Positions 25,267 through 33,538 of a stretch of 64,000 nt of DNA are shown piece after piece. The stretch is from an uncultured Lachnospiraceae bacterium (GTDB lineage Bacteria; Bacillota; Clostridia; Lachnospirales; Lachnospiraceae). The stretch covers positions 57,168-121,167 of the forward strand of contig CAMWHJ010000001.1 of NCBI GenBank assembly GCA_947174015.1, in the 5' to 3' direction. Under the pieces are notes generated by a model. The model ran no database searches, was not told the DNA's origin, and saw only the letters and a program-made list of their open reading frames with translations. Made by a program: the position numbers and the translations under genes. Each line of letters opens with the position of its first letter. Position 1 is the first letter of the stretch.

Positions 25267-25443
25267 TCATGTTTCTATTCCTGAACCTCTCATCAGAGCC
25301 ACGCTGTCCTTGAAGCCTGCCTTGTATGCAGCTCTCATCTCGGCGGCAGCAGTTTCACTTACGATGTCAAGGAGCTTGTGGAAGGTCGTGAGCTGTGCTT
25401 CGGTCAACGACTCTTCAAAGGGTATGCAGAGCTTGTTATACTC
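25267..25443 (-). pseudogene. Remnant of a small helical protein (DUF6809-like)
   Basis: The minus strand encodes EYNKLCIPFEESLTEAQLTT followed by FHKLLDIVSETAAAEMRAAY and a KAGFKDSVALMRG ending. This pattern resembles small helical DUF6809-type proteins found on clostridial mobile elements. The expected N-terminal segment is absent, and the frame closes upstream at a stop after an unrelated stretch. Called from memory of the pattern. Confidence 0.4.
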
Positions 25444-25520
25444 TTGAACGCAATTATTTGCCGCAATTTTCTTGAAAGCAGTAAGCGTTCAAGAGTCCAT
25501 ACATTTCATTTTCGGCAAAT
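25440..25520. repeat. Perfect 12-bp inverted repeat with an overlapping second pair
   Basis: ACTCTTGAACGC (25440-25451) pairs with GCGTTCAAGAGT (25485-25496). ATTTGCCG (25456-25463) pairs with CGGCAAAT (25513-25520), interlocking with the first pair. It sits where the GC-richer block ends. Confidence 0.65.
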
Positions 25521-25668
25521 ATGAGTGTTAACGAGTATAAACTCGTCTGAAAACTCAGCGGAGTGCAGATCACCCCTGTCTGTAGTTGTAAATTGTATCA
25601 ATCATTTGCATTCGTCCTTTCGGTTTTATCGTAAAACCAACTGTCCGAACTTTACAAATTATTCGTTG

Positions 25669-26367
25669 TTAATGTGTTGCATCTCGGATTTTGCAACGGG
25701 AAAAAGCACAAAGAAAGTCGCCGTCGCCGAGAAAATTATCGACAATGCACAGCAGGATTATTCCGCTGCAATACGGACATTTACTGCCACCGGAGCGGGT
25801 GGAAATCAGCGTGTACCACTCGTGTCCCTTGCTGCATTTCCACCATACTTTTTGATTGGCAAACGGTGTAACCATAGTAGGCAACAGCGGATAGTTTTTC
25901 TCCGACCATTCAGCGGCTACCGTCGGCATTTGGGAAGCAAGGTCATTAAATCCCTCCATCACCTTATTGTGAGAGCAGTACAGGCAGCCAGTACCGTTTA
26001 TTGTTCGGCTTTTTATTGTAGCCTCCCATTCGTGACCGTGCCTGCACTTCCATATCACTTTCTTATGTGAGCCTATAGAAACCTCTGTCGGCTTTATCTC
26101 ATTCTTTTCAGACCATTCCTGTGCTAATTCAGGTTTTAATTTGGCTAAATCGTTGATTCCCTCAATTACCCTTGCCCCTGAGCATATAGGGCAGTTCTCG
26201 CCTTTTGAACGAGCTTTAACGCTTGTCTGCCATTCGTGACCGCAGGCAGCTTTCCACCAAACGATTTTATTTGAACCATAGGTTATTTTATCCGGTGTAA
26301 GCGGAAGATTTTTGTCTGACCACTCACGCACAAGCTCCGGGTGCATAGCCGCTAAACTGTTGCTCAT
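25669..26367 (-). CDS. Three-repeat treble-clef zinc-ribbon protein, C-terminus lost
   Basis: 232 residues. Three copies of a roughly 65-residue unit each start with a P-E-L/T-x3-EWS-(D/E)KN motif and contain W-[KW]-C-x2-GHEW and a C-P-x-C-SG or C-L-Y-C knuckle: about 8-65, 74-132 and 143-200. This is the probable-zinc-ribbon (DUF4379-like) repeat found alone or next to homing-endonuclease-type nucleases. After the third CPYCSG the sequence turns into IILLCIVDNFLGDGDF, unlike a fourth repeat, so the original nuclease or further repeats have been cut off. AAGGAGGT precedes the ATG. Confidence 0.75.
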   Translation of the reverse strand: MSNSLAAMHPELVREWSDKNLPLTPDKITYGSNKIVWWKAACGHEWQTSVKARSKGENCPICSGARVIEGINDLAKLKPELAQEWSEKNEIKPTEVSIGSHKKVIWKCRHGHEWEATIKSRTINGTGCLYCSHNKVMEGFNDLASQMPTVAAEWSEKNYPLLPTMVTPFANQKVWWKCSKGHEWYTLISTRSGGSKCPYCSGIILLCIVDNFLGDGDFLCAFSRCKIRDATH

Positions 26368-26453
26368 AATAAATCCTCGACCTCCTTTGCAAATATATTG
26401 TATTGGAAATCAGGGAAAACTTGTAGTTTGCGACCGGATACATCGTACAACGC

Positions 26454-26491
26454 AAAAAAGACCTTGAGAAGTGTTATCCTCTCAAGGTCTT
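26454..26491 (-). terminator. Strong terminator downstream of lysS region
   Basis: Perfect 12-bp arms AAGACCTTGAGA (26458-26469) and TCTCAAGGTCTT (26480-26491). On the minus strand the stem is followed by TTTTTT. Confidence 0.9.
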
Positions 26492-26495
26492 AATC

Positions 26496-26648
26496 TTAGA
26501 AATTATGCGATTTTTTCACCTCTGCACAAAATCCTGCACCATTTGATGTAGAGATGTATTTTGCAAAGCTCTTTTGCTTGATAAATTGTCCTGTATCGTC
26601 CCGAAGTGTCCCATACTGTCGGAAACTCAGTTCAAGGATTTCATTGTC
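26496..26648 (-). pseudogene. 3' tail of an unidentified gene fused to the end of lysS
   Basis: Overlapping the last codons of lysS in another frame, the minus strand stays open for 50 residues, including LSFRQYGTLRDDTGQFIKQK and AKYISTSNGAGFCAEVKK, and ends at a stop just before a strong terminator. It reads like the natural C-terminus of a protein, with no start of its own. I cannot name the family. It may mark an insertion junction at the lysS 3' end. Confidence 0.4.
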
Positions 26649-28120
26649 GGGAACAGCAACACATCCCGAATCGCCGGTGAATTTGTCAAGAGCATTACCA
26701 GACGGTCAATTCCGTATCCGATTCCTCCCGTTGGCGGCATGCCGATACTTAATGCATTTAAGAAATCCTCATCCGTATGGTTTGCCTCGTCATCTCCAGC
26801 AGCAAAGGCTTCCTCCTGAGCAGCAAAACGCTCTCTCTGGTCAATGGGGTCATTTAATTCTGAATATGCATTTGCCATCTCACGCCCATAAATGAACAAT
26901 TCGAACCGCTCTACATAGTCTGGGTTTTCCGGTTTTCTCTTGGTCAATGGAGAAATGTCTACCGGATGATCCATCACAAAAGTAGGCTGAATCAGTTTCT
27001 CTTCCACAAATTCTTCAAAGAAGAGATTTAAAATATCACCTTTGGTATGTCTCTCTTCATACTCTATGTGGTGTTCCCTGGCTAACTTCTTTGCTGCCTC
27101 TGTATCAGCCACCTGATTGAAATCCACACCTGCATATTTTTGAACCGCATCAATCATCGTGATACGCTCAAAGGGCTTTCCTAAATCTATCATGGCTTCT
27201 GCATATGGAATCGTTGTGGTACCACAAACTTCTTGGGCTACTGTGCGGAACATATTTTCTGTTAAATCCATCATTCCATAATAATCCGTGTATGCCTGAT
27301 ATAATTCCATCAAAGTAAACTCCGGATTATGTCTGGCATCTGTTCCTTCGTTGCGGAATACACGCCCGATTTCGTAGACTCTTTCCAAGCCTCCTACAAT
27401 TAATCTCTTTAAATACAATTCTAAGGAAATACGAAGCTTTACATCCTCTGCCAAAGCATTGTAATGGGTCTCAAATGGTCTTGCTGCTGCTCCGCCGGCA
27501 TTAGATACAAGCATAGGTGTCTCCACCTCCATAAATCCCTGACCATCTAAGAAGCGGCGAATACTGCTTAGAATCTGGGAACGCTTGCGGAAAGTCTCCT
27601 TCACATCACTGTTCATGATTAAATCCACATATCTCTGACGATATCTGATATCCGTATCTGTGAGACCATGAAATTTTTCCGGCAGAATCTGCAGACTCTT
27701 AGACAATAACACTACTTCTGATGCATGTACTGACTTTTCGCCGGTTTTTGTAGTAAATACCGTTCCCTTCACACCAACAATATCACCAACATCATATTTT
27801 TTAAAGTCCTTATAAGATTCTTCTCCAATACTATCTCTTGCCACATATACCTGAATATTTCCCTGCAAGTCCTGAATATTGCAAAATGAAGCTTTTCCCA
27901 TCACACGCTTGAACATCATACGCCCTGCAATAGTTACTTCCTTATTTTCTAAAGTTTCATAATTGTCCTTGATTTCCTGACTATGATGTGTCACATCATA
28001 CTTTGTAATTTCAAATGGATTCTTGCCTGCTGCCTGTAAGTCCGCCAACTTATCCCGGCGAACCTTTAATAGCTGGTTGATATCCTGTTCCTTTCCTTGT
28101 TGATTCCTCTGTTCCGCCAT
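26627..28120 (-). CDS. lysS: Lysyl-tRNA synthetase, class II
   Basis: 497 residues. An N-terminal OB-fold anticodon-binding domain (about 60-165; VTIAGRMMFKRVMGKASFCN) is followed by the class II catalytic core: motif 1 around FLDGQGFMEVETPML, motif 2 GRVFRNEGTDARHNPEFT, and motif 3 GGIGYGIDRLVMLL. The enzyme charges tRNA-Lys. A short C-terminus (FPTMKSLN) is normal. No T-box sequence is visible upstream. A decayed duplicate of the last 90 bases lies at 29653-29742 next to greA, where lysS stands in related genomes. Confidence 0.96.
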   Translation of the reverse strand: MAEQRNQQGKEQDINQLLKVRRDKLADLQAAGKNPFEITKYDVTHHSQEIKDNYETLENKEVTIAGRMMFKRVMGKASFCNIQDLQGNIQVYVARDSIGEESYKDFKKYDVGDIVGVKGTVFTTKTGEKSVHASEVVLLSKSLQILPEKFHGLTDTDIRYRQRYVDLIMNSDVKETFRKRSQILSSIRRFLDGQGFMEVETPMLVSNAGGAAARPFETHYNALAEDVKLRISLELYLKRLIVGGLERVYEIGRVFRNEGTDARHNPEFTLMELYQAYTDYYGMMDLTENMFRTVAQEVCGTTTIPYAEAMIDLGKPFERITMIDAVQKYAGVDFNQVADTEAAKKLAREHHIEYEERHTKGDILNLFFEEFVEEKLIQPTFVMDHPVDISPLTKRKPENPDYVERFELFIYGREMANAYSELNDPIDQRERFAAQEEAFAAGDDEANHTDEDFLNALSIGMPPTGGIGYGIDRLVMLLTNSPAIRDVLLFPTMKSLN

Positions 28121-28335
28121 GTTCTATACCTACTGTTCCTTTCCTGTTATTTTCTACCATATTTCCACAGAAATTATCTATGTATTTCCAATTCTCGAAA
28201 TCCTATTCTATCAAATGCTTTCTAATTCAGTAAAACATAAAACCAATTACTATAGACGAAAAGATTCCGAATGCTGCACAAATTTTTGTGTCAAAGAAAG
28301 ACACTATTCCAGTGTGCTAGCATAATTATAATTTC

Positions 28336-28468
28336 GTGACTATTTAGTACCTTCATAGTTACAAGCAAAGAACCATGCAAAATTGTCTACGGCAATGGTT
28401 CCTTGCCTATTATATCCATTTTTTCTTATGGTCTGTGCAATAAATGCACAGACCTACTGAACCGTTAC
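28336..28468 (+). mobile_element. Small terminal-inverted-repeat element, copy 1 (133 bp)
   Basis: Ends GTGACTATTTAG and CTGAACCGTTAC. The element is flanked by an exact 8-bp target duplication ATAATTTC (28328-28335 and 28469-28476). It contains an imperfect hairpin (GAACCAT / ATGGTTC, 28369-28375 and 28394-28400) and a perfect 10-bp hairpin GGTCTGTGCA / TGCACAGACC (28430-28454). No coding capacity. Confidence 0.85.
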
Positions 28469-28627
28469 ATAATTTCTATAAAGTCTATACAATAGAGAAT
28501 CATATCTTAAAAGTATTACCTCTTTTTTGGAAAAGTGTTCCCACTAACTCTACAAACTGGAATTTTGTCGAATTGTCCAACGGTACTATTCTACCACAAG
28601 AACACGCACAATTCCATTAAATTATGC

Positions 28628-28726
28628 TTAAACTTCCTTTGCCTTATTCTTCGCAATCATCATCTGCCTTGCCCCTTCTCTCTGTTCTGTGCTAACCTTT
28701 TCTGCAAAATACTCCCTCTTTGCCAT
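28628..28726 (-). CDS. Possible 32-residue peptide or gene tail
   Basis: MAKREYFAEKVSTEQREGAR then QMMIAKNKAKEV, preceded by GAGGA 5 bases upstream. The in-frame sequence before the ATG (ARKDKHEEL) looks equally protein-like, so this may be the end of a longer, decayed gene instead. Highly charged and helical. Confidence 0.3.
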   Translation of the reverse strand: MAKREYFAEKVSTEQREGARQMMIAKNKAKEV

Positions 28727-28790
28727 AAGTTCCTCATGCTTATCCTTTCGTGCCGTTCATCTTCAATCATGTAGTTGGTTTCATATAACT

Positions 28791-29435
28791 TCATTTAATA
28801 ATCATTCTCTTTTCAAATCCACCAAGCATGCCCAAAATCCCCATTACAAAGAATATAAGACCTTTATACCACATACCCTCCTTTTCATTCGCATCGATTA
28901 CTTTTAATTGATATTTTGTCGAAACCATTTGATTGAGTTTCGTTGTATCACGGATACCGGTACAATAAATGAGTCCTTCCGTAACTGAATCATCGTACAC
29001 ATTTTCTGGGAATTTTAACTTTTCGATTCTTCCGTATACATGATATGTTTTTGTTTCACTGTCGATTAACTGCTGGAACTCCTGCTGAAATTCAGGCGGC
29101 ACGACCAATTCTATATAATATTCTTTGTTTTCCCCCATCGCAACAAAGTAATGGTTATCCGAGGTAAACGCATCGGTAGTGCAGATGGGAGAGTATCCCT
29201 CCTTCAATAATCCTTTGTGATACTTTCGCAATAGCATTTCATAAGAGATATCATATTCGATATAGTCATCCGCATGTATTTTCGATTTATCATAAACATT
29301 TTTTATATGGCTTTTGTTTTGTTGACGAATCAGCCCTTTCACCGTAAATATGCCTCCGACAATACAAATCAGAAAGGAAATTATTGTAAATTTAGAAATA
29401 TAATATGCGTATGCGTATTTTTTCAACCTTCCCAC
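28791..29435 (-). CDS. Two-helix membrane protein, function unknown
   Basis: 214 residues. One hydrophobic segment near the N-terminus (about 15-35, ISKFTIISFLICIVGGIF) and one at the C-terminus (about 190-207) enclose an extracytoplasmic domain of roughly 150 residues with many Tyr and acidic residues (DDYIEYDISYEMLLRKYH, YYIELVVPPEFQQEFQ, KTYHVYGRIEKLKFPE). The domain looks like an alpha/beta sensor or an SH3-like fold. It resembles proteins of the DUF6709 type as I remember them. It lies between two copies of the small mobile repeat, in the interval where greA and lysS would otherwise be adjacent. Confidence 0.6.
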   Translation of the reverse strand: MGRLKKYAYAYYISKFTIISFLICIVGGIFTVKGLIRQQNKSHIKNVYDKSKIHADDYIEYDISYEMLLRKYHKGLLKEGYSPICTTDAFTSDNHYFVAMGENKEYYIELVVPPEFQQEFQQLIDSETKTYHVYGRIEKLKFPENVYDDSVTEGLIYCTGIRDTTKLNQMVSTKYQLKVIDANEKEGMWYKGLIFFVMGILGMLGGFEKRMIIK

Positions 29436-29652
29436 CCCATATTTACCAGTGTTACATTAGTTCTCTATTACTGTTTTCTCCGCTTCCGTCCGCATAATAT
29501 CATATTTCTGTGGTGTTTCGCTAAGTTCGACATACATTTATGTTTACAAAATATTCATTTACTATTTGTTTTAGAAATTCATAAATGCCTCTTTAAACCC
29601 CGATTTGTTTAATCTATTATTTTTGAAAATGGGTTCTTAACCATTTTTATTC

Positions 29653-29742
29653 GGGAAGGACTTAACTGCGAGGAACAACAATGCATCCCGAAGCGCTCGT
29701 GAATTTGTCAAGAGCATTACCAGACAATTGATTCCTTATCCG
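29653..29742 (-). pseudogene. Ghost of a lysS 3' end
   Basis: Positions 29672-29742 align without gaps to 26650-26720 of lysS (about 60 of 71 bases identical by eye), and weaker similarity continues to 29653 past the stop. In frame it reads GINCLVMLLTNSRALRDALL, with an in-frame stop before it, so it is not translated. One end abuts copy 2 of the small mobile element. Confidence 0.8.
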
Positions 29743-29877
29743 TAACAGTTCAGATACCTGAACTGTTACTTGCAAAAGCCCATTTAAAATCTGCTCCGCA
29801 GATGGGGCTTTTGCCTGCTTTTGCTATATTTTCGTACGGTCTGTGCAGTAAATGCACAGACCTGCCTGAACTGTTAC
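29742..29877 (+). mobile_element. Small terminal-inverted-repeat element, copy 2 (136 bp)
   Basis: Perfect 12-bp ends GTAACAGTTCAG (29742-29753) and CTGAACTGTTAC (29866-29877). It is flanked by an exact 8-bp duplication CCTTATCC (29734-29741 and 29878-29885). It contains a GCAAAAGCCC / GGGCTTTTGC hairpin and the conserved GGTCTGTGCA / TGCACAGACC hairpin (29838-29862). The right duplication includes the greA stop codon, so the element now supplies the greA terminator region. Confidence 0.9.
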
Positions 29878-29879
29878 CC

Positions 29880-30362
29880 TTATCCGGCACGCTGAATTTC
29901 TAAAACTCTGTACTGGATCATGCCCACCTGTGTTTCTACTTCAACCACATCACCCACTTTGGAGCCAATTAATGCACGCCCTACTGGGGATTCATTGGAA
30001 ATCTTGCCCTGTAAGCTGTTTGCTTCGGTGGAACCTACGATTTTAAATTCTATCTCCTCATCATATTCCATATCGAACACTTTCACAGAGCAACCCACAT
30101 TAATTTTGTCTAAGTCTACACTGTCTTCCACTACAACCTCTGCATTCTTTAAAATCTTTTCGATTTCCTCAATTCTTGCTTCGATATCTCTCTGCTCATC
30201 TTTGGCTGCATCATACTCGGCATTTTCAGATAAGTCTCCCTGTTCTCTGGCTTCCTTAATCTTCTGTGCCACTTCTTTTCTTCTTACGGTTTTTAAGTCT
30301 TCCAGTTCATTTTCTAAGCTCTGTAAACCTGCATATGTTAAAAGATTCTTCTTCTCGCTCAT
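29880..30362 (-). CDS. greA: Transcription elongation factor GreA
   Basis: 160 residues starting MSEKKNLLTYAGLQSLENEL; AAAGGA upstream supports 30362 over 30392. An N-terminal coiled coil (about 12-75) carries the tip motif REQGDLSENAEYDAAKDEQ with the two acidic residues that position Mg2+ in the polymerase secondary channel. The C-terminal FKBP-like domain contains VGSTEANSLQGKISNESPVGRAL and ends in VLEIQRAG. GreA rescues backtracked RNA polymerase. In related genomes lysS follows directly; here a mobile element, a lysS ghost and an unknown gene intervene. Confidence 0.96.
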   Translation of the reverse strand: MSEKKNLLTYAGLQSLENELEDLKTVRRKEVAQKIKEAREQGDLSENAEYDAAKDEQRDIEARIEEIEKILKNAEVVVEDSVDLDKINVGCSVKVFDMEYDEEIEFKIVGSTEANSLQGKISNESPVGRALIGSKVGDVVEVETQVGMIQYRVLEIQRAG

Positions 30363-30431
30363 TGCTTTCTTCCTTTCAATGGGTGCCTCCACCCTTTCTT
30401 GCTATTTCACAGTCATAATATTATAAAACAC

Positions 30432-31391
30432 CTACATCCATTCGTCAAGTAATTGTTGCAAACTCTCCATGGATTCTGCATTGTTGACCGCTGCTCTGAG
30501 AGCTGCGGAATGAGGCAGTCCTCCAGTATACCAAGAGATATGTTTTCGCATCTCACGGACAGCCGTGTATTCTCCCTTATATTCCAGTTGAAGCTTGGCA
30601 TGTCTTTGTATCATTTCTTTGATTTCTTTTGGTGTGGGTCTGGAAAGTACCTGTCCTGTCTCCAGATAAGTAACCAACTCTTTGAAAATCCAAGGATTAC
30701 CTCTGGCTCCCCGTCCCACCATTATTCCGTCACATCCCGTTTCCTGAAGCATTCTTTTCCCGTCTCTTGGAGTAACAATGTCACCATTGCCAATGACAGG
30801 AATGGATACACTTTCCTTTACCTGACGGATAATATCCCAGTCTGCCTTGCCGGAATAATATTGTTCTCTGGTTCTTCCATGAACTGCAATGGCTGCAGCT
30901 CCCGCATCCTCCAAGCGCTTTGCCATCTCCACTGCATTAATGCAGGTATCATCAAAGCCCTTGCGGATTTTTACGGTAACAGGCTTTTGAATGGACTTTG
31001 ATACATTTTTCACAATCTCGGCAGCCAGTCTAGGATTTTTCATCAATGCGGATCCTTCCTGATTGTTCACTACCTTTGGCACAGGACAACCCATATTGAT
31101 ATCTAAAATGGAAAAGGGGCGTTCCTCAATTTTCTTTGCCATTTCTGCCATAATGATGGGGTCCGAGCCAAAGAACTGCAAGGATACAGGACATTCTTTC
31201 TCATGAATTTCCAAAAGGTCATAGGTGTTTTTGTTATTGTAATAAATTGCCTTGGCACTGACCATTTCCATGCAAATAAGCCCTGCTCCCATTTCCTTGC
31301 ACAGCAGGCGGAAAGGCAGATCCGTTACCCCTGCCATGGGTGCCAGCACCACATTGTTTTCCAGCGTTACCTTGCCAATTTTCAACTTCAT
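30432..31391 (-). CDS. dusB: tRNA-dihydrouridine synthase B
   Basis: 319 residues, an FMN-binding TIM barrel. Visible motifs are VLAPMAGVTDLPFRLLCKEM, NMGCPVPKVVNNQEGSALM (with the active-site Cys), VTVKIRKGFDD, AIAVHGRTREQYYSGKADW and GNGDIVTPRDGKRM, then DGIMVGRGARGNPWIF for phosphate binding. It reduces uridines in the tRNA D-loop with NADPH. It follows coaX by 7 bases and belongs to the birA / 119-residue gene / coaX / dusB run. Confidence 0.96.
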   Translation of the reverse strand: MKLKIGKVTLENNVVLAPMAGVTDLPFRLLCKEMGAGLICMEMVSAKAIYYNNKNTYDLLEIHEKECPVSLQFFGSDPIIMAEMAKKIEERPFSILDINMGCPVPKVVNNQEGSALMKNPRLAAEIVKNVSKSIQKPVTVKIRKGFDDTCINAVEMAKRLEDAGAAAIAVHGRTREQYYSGKADWDIIRQVKESVSIPVIGNGDIVTPRDGKRMLQETGCDGIMVGRGARGNPWIFKELVTYLETGQVLSRPTPKEIKEMIQRHAKLQLEYKGEYTAVREMRKHISWYTGGLPHSAALRAAVNNAESMESLQQLLDEWM

Positions 31392-31398
31392 AAGTCAC

Positions 31399-32169
31399 CT
31401 ATTCCACATTTTTGTTATAAATAAGACGTAGCCCCTGTAAGGTCAGCATTTGGTCATAATAGTCAATGCTGTCGGTTTCCTGGGCAATAATTTTGCCAAG
31501 ACCGCCAGTGGCTACGGTTTTCACCTCTTCAAAGCCACATTCCTCTTTCATCTTCTGAATAATGTATTCCGTCTGTCCAATCTGCCCATAAAAAAGACCT
31601 GCCTGCATACTGCTGATGGTCTCCTTCGCCAGAATGGTTTTGGGCTTGCAGATTTCTATTTCCGGCAGCTTGGCTGCCTTCTCCCACAAAGCCTCCCCGG
31701 CAGTACGCACACCCGGTGCAGTGATTCCTGCTAAAAAACTTCCGTCTTCTGACACCAAGTCATAGGTGGTGGCAGTTCCAAAATCCAGCACAATCACAGG
31801 TCCGCCATAAAGTTCATAGGCTGCCACCGCATCCACAATACGGTCTGCACCTATTTGTCTTGGATTTTCTGTTGCAACCCGAATGCCGGTCTTTACGCCT
31901 GGTCCCACAATCAAAGGGGACTTTCCAAAATATTTTACAATGGCATTGTGAAAAGAATGCATCACATTGGGCACCACCGATGCCACAATTATGCCCTGAA
32001 TATCCTTTACACTGAGTCCATTATGTTCTATCATATTACAAATATTAATTCCGTATTCGTCTGAGGTTCTTGGAAACTTGGTGGTTAAGCGAAAGGTTGC
32101 CACCAAATTATCCCGTTGAAAAACACCTAATGTAATGTTGGTATTTCCAATATCTACTACTAACAGCAT
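31399..32169 (-). CDS. coaX: Type III pantothenate kinase
   Basis: 256 residues with the ASKHA fold: [17 protein letters not shown] (phosphate 1), [20 protein letters not shown] with the catalytic Asp, [17 protein letters not shown] (phosphate 2), and the adenosine-loop ATGGLGK. It phosphorylates pantothenate in the first committed step of coenzyme A synthesis and is insensitive to CoA feedback. The gene is 3 bases from the upstream 119-residue gene and 7 from dusB, so all are probably co-transcribed with birA. Confidence 0.95.
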   Translation of the reverse strand: MLLVVDIGNTNITLGVFQRDNLVATFRLTTKFPRTSDEYGINICNMIEHNGLSVKDIQGIIVASVVPNVMHSFHNAIVKYFGKSPLIVGPGVKTGIRVATENPRQIGADRIVDAVAAYELYGGPVIVLDFGTATTYDLVSEDGSFLAGITAPGVRTAGEALWEKAAKLPEIEICKPKTILAKETISSMQAGLFYGQIGQTEYIIQKMKEECGFEEVKTVATGGLGKIIAQETDSIDYYDQMLTLQGLRLIYNKNVE

Positions 32170-32172
32170 CTG

Positions 32173-32532
32173 CTACTCCTCTCCAGCTAAAAGTTCACTG
32201 ATATCTTTATGTAAAATAAAGGTCTGATAAAACAGTTCAAGGGATTCAAAGAGTTCCCGCTTGGTATCCTGGAGCCGCTTCACTTTCAATACACTTCCAA
32301 TCTCATCATAGAGGATATCCTCCTCATCCGCCTCCGTTTCCATGGATAAATTGCCTTCCTCATCAAACACAAGGCTGAACACACCACCCACCTCTTGGGT
32401 AAACATCACAGACAATATCTGCAGTTCCTCTTGTATACTCTCCGGCAATGCATGAAATCTCTGATTAAAATAATATTTCTGCTCATAAGTGCTGGCGGCA
32501 CACAATACATTTTCTTCCTTATACATATCCAT
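32173..32532 (-). CDS. Acidic 119-residue protein, function unknown
   Basis: Starts MDMYKEENVLCAASTYEQKY within the end of birA (14-base overlap), with GAGGA upstream. It is strongly acidic (ETEADEEDILYDEIGS) and predicted alpha/beta with a helical C-terminus (LFESLELFYQTFILHKD). The segment FTQEVGGVFSLVFDEEGNL resembles a strand pair. It occurs between birA and coaX, the two coenzyme genes. I recognise it only as a conserved hypothetical; nothing in it suggests catalysis. Confidence 0.65.
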   Translation of the reverse strand: MDMYKEENVLCAASTYEQKYYFNQRFHALPESIQEELQILSVMFTQEVGGVFSLVFDEEGNLSMETEADEEDILYDEIGSVLKVKRLQDTKRELFESLELFYQTFILHKDISELLAGEE

Positions 32533-33517
32533 ATATTCCTCTTACCGATACCTCGCCGGAGTACACTTGAATGATTTCACCGTCCCGTTCCACCAAAAGT
32601 TCACCCTTTTCGTTGATTCCTCTGGCAATCCCTGTGTATTCTCCCTTAGGGTCTAGCACCCGCACACTGGCATCCATATTTACTAAAAATTTCTCATAGT
32701 CCTCTTTCAGACCTTTCATAGTATGACTTTCCATAAATTTCTCATAGTCTGCCTCAAAGTATTCCATTGCCTTGGCAACTACCTTGGCTCTTGGGAGAGT
32801 CAGACCGGTTTCTAAACGCAGAGAAGTTGCCTTTTCCTTAATATCTTCTGAAAATTCTGTCATATTCACATTAATTCCCACACCGATAATTGCAAAATGA
32901 ATACTGTCCATATCTGCACTCATTTCCGTTAAAATACCGGTGATTTTCTTTTTGTGCAGCACTAAATCATTGGGCCATTTGATCTGTACCCCCTCCTGAC
33001 CATCCGGCAAAGAGTACAGCTCCTGAAAAGTTTTTGCAAGGCTTAATGCCATTACCAAGGTTATGGTGGAAGCATCTGCCGGATGAACTGCGGGCTTCAG
33101 CAGCAGTGTCATATAGATTGCTTCTCCCTGCGGCGAATCCCACATTCTTCCTCTCCTGCCTCTGCCCGCAGTCTGCTTTTCCGTAATTACCAACGTACCC
33201 TCCGGCATATTTTCTTTGTATGCCTGCTTTGCCCTAATGTTGGTAGAATCCATTTCCTTCTGGAATATAATGTGTCCTGCCATGTACTTGGTATGAAGAT
33301 ACCGTTTAATTTCTTCCCCATTCAGCACATCTGACGTTTCCCGCAGAAGATAGCCGCGATTGCGCACTGCCCCAATATCATAGCCCTCCTCCTTTAGACT
33401 ATTAATATTTTTCCAGATGGCCGTTCGGGATACCTGAAATTTATTGCACAACTCCTGACCTGAAATATAATCTTGTGAATTTCTTAACAAATGAAGTATC
33501 TCTGATTTCAGTTCCAA
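32519..33517 (-). CDS. birA: Bifunctional biotin ligase / biotin operon repressor
   Basis: 332 residues. The N-terminal winged helix (about 1-60; ISGQELCNKFQVSRTAIWKN) allows DNA binding. The ligase domain carries TEKQTAGRGRRGRMW (biotinyl-AMP loop), GEAIYMTLLLKP, IKWPNDLVLHKKKITGIL and GVGINVN. The C-terminal SH3-like domain (YTGIARGINEKGELLVERDG) is present. It biotinylates carboxyl carrier proteins and, when charged, represses biotin genes. No biotin gene is in this window. Confidence 0.96.
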   Translation of the reverse strand: MELKSEILHLLRNSQDYISGQELCNKFQVSRTAIWKNINSLKEEGYDIGAVRNRGYLLRETSDVLNGEEIKRYLHTKYMAGHIIFQKEMDSTNIRAKQAYKENMPEGTLVITEKQTAGRGRRGRMWDSPQGEAIYMTLLLKPAVHPADASTITLVMALSLAKTFQELYSLPDGQEGVQIKWPNDLVLHKKKITGILTEMSADMDSIHFAIIGVGINVNMTEFSEDIKEKATSLRLETGLTLPRAKVVAKAMEYFEADYEKFMESHTMKGLKEDYEKFLVNMDASVRVLDPKGEYTGIARGINEKGELLVERDGEIIQVYSGEVSVRGIYGYV

Positions 33518-33538
33518 ACTTTTTTCCTCTTTCTCTAA

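Noticed and set aside
25525..26070. Plus-strand frame of 181 codons containing ATGKSTKKVAVAEKIIDNAQ
   Set aside because: The first part looks protein-like, but most of the frame is antisense to the three-repeat zinc-ribbon gene, whose Cys pattern is convincing. A short remnant on the plus strand near 25680-25770 remains possible but cannot be supported.
28121..28335. T-box riboswitch upstream of lysS
   Set aside because: The T-box core AGGGTGG-ACCGCG is not present on the minus strand before the lysS start.
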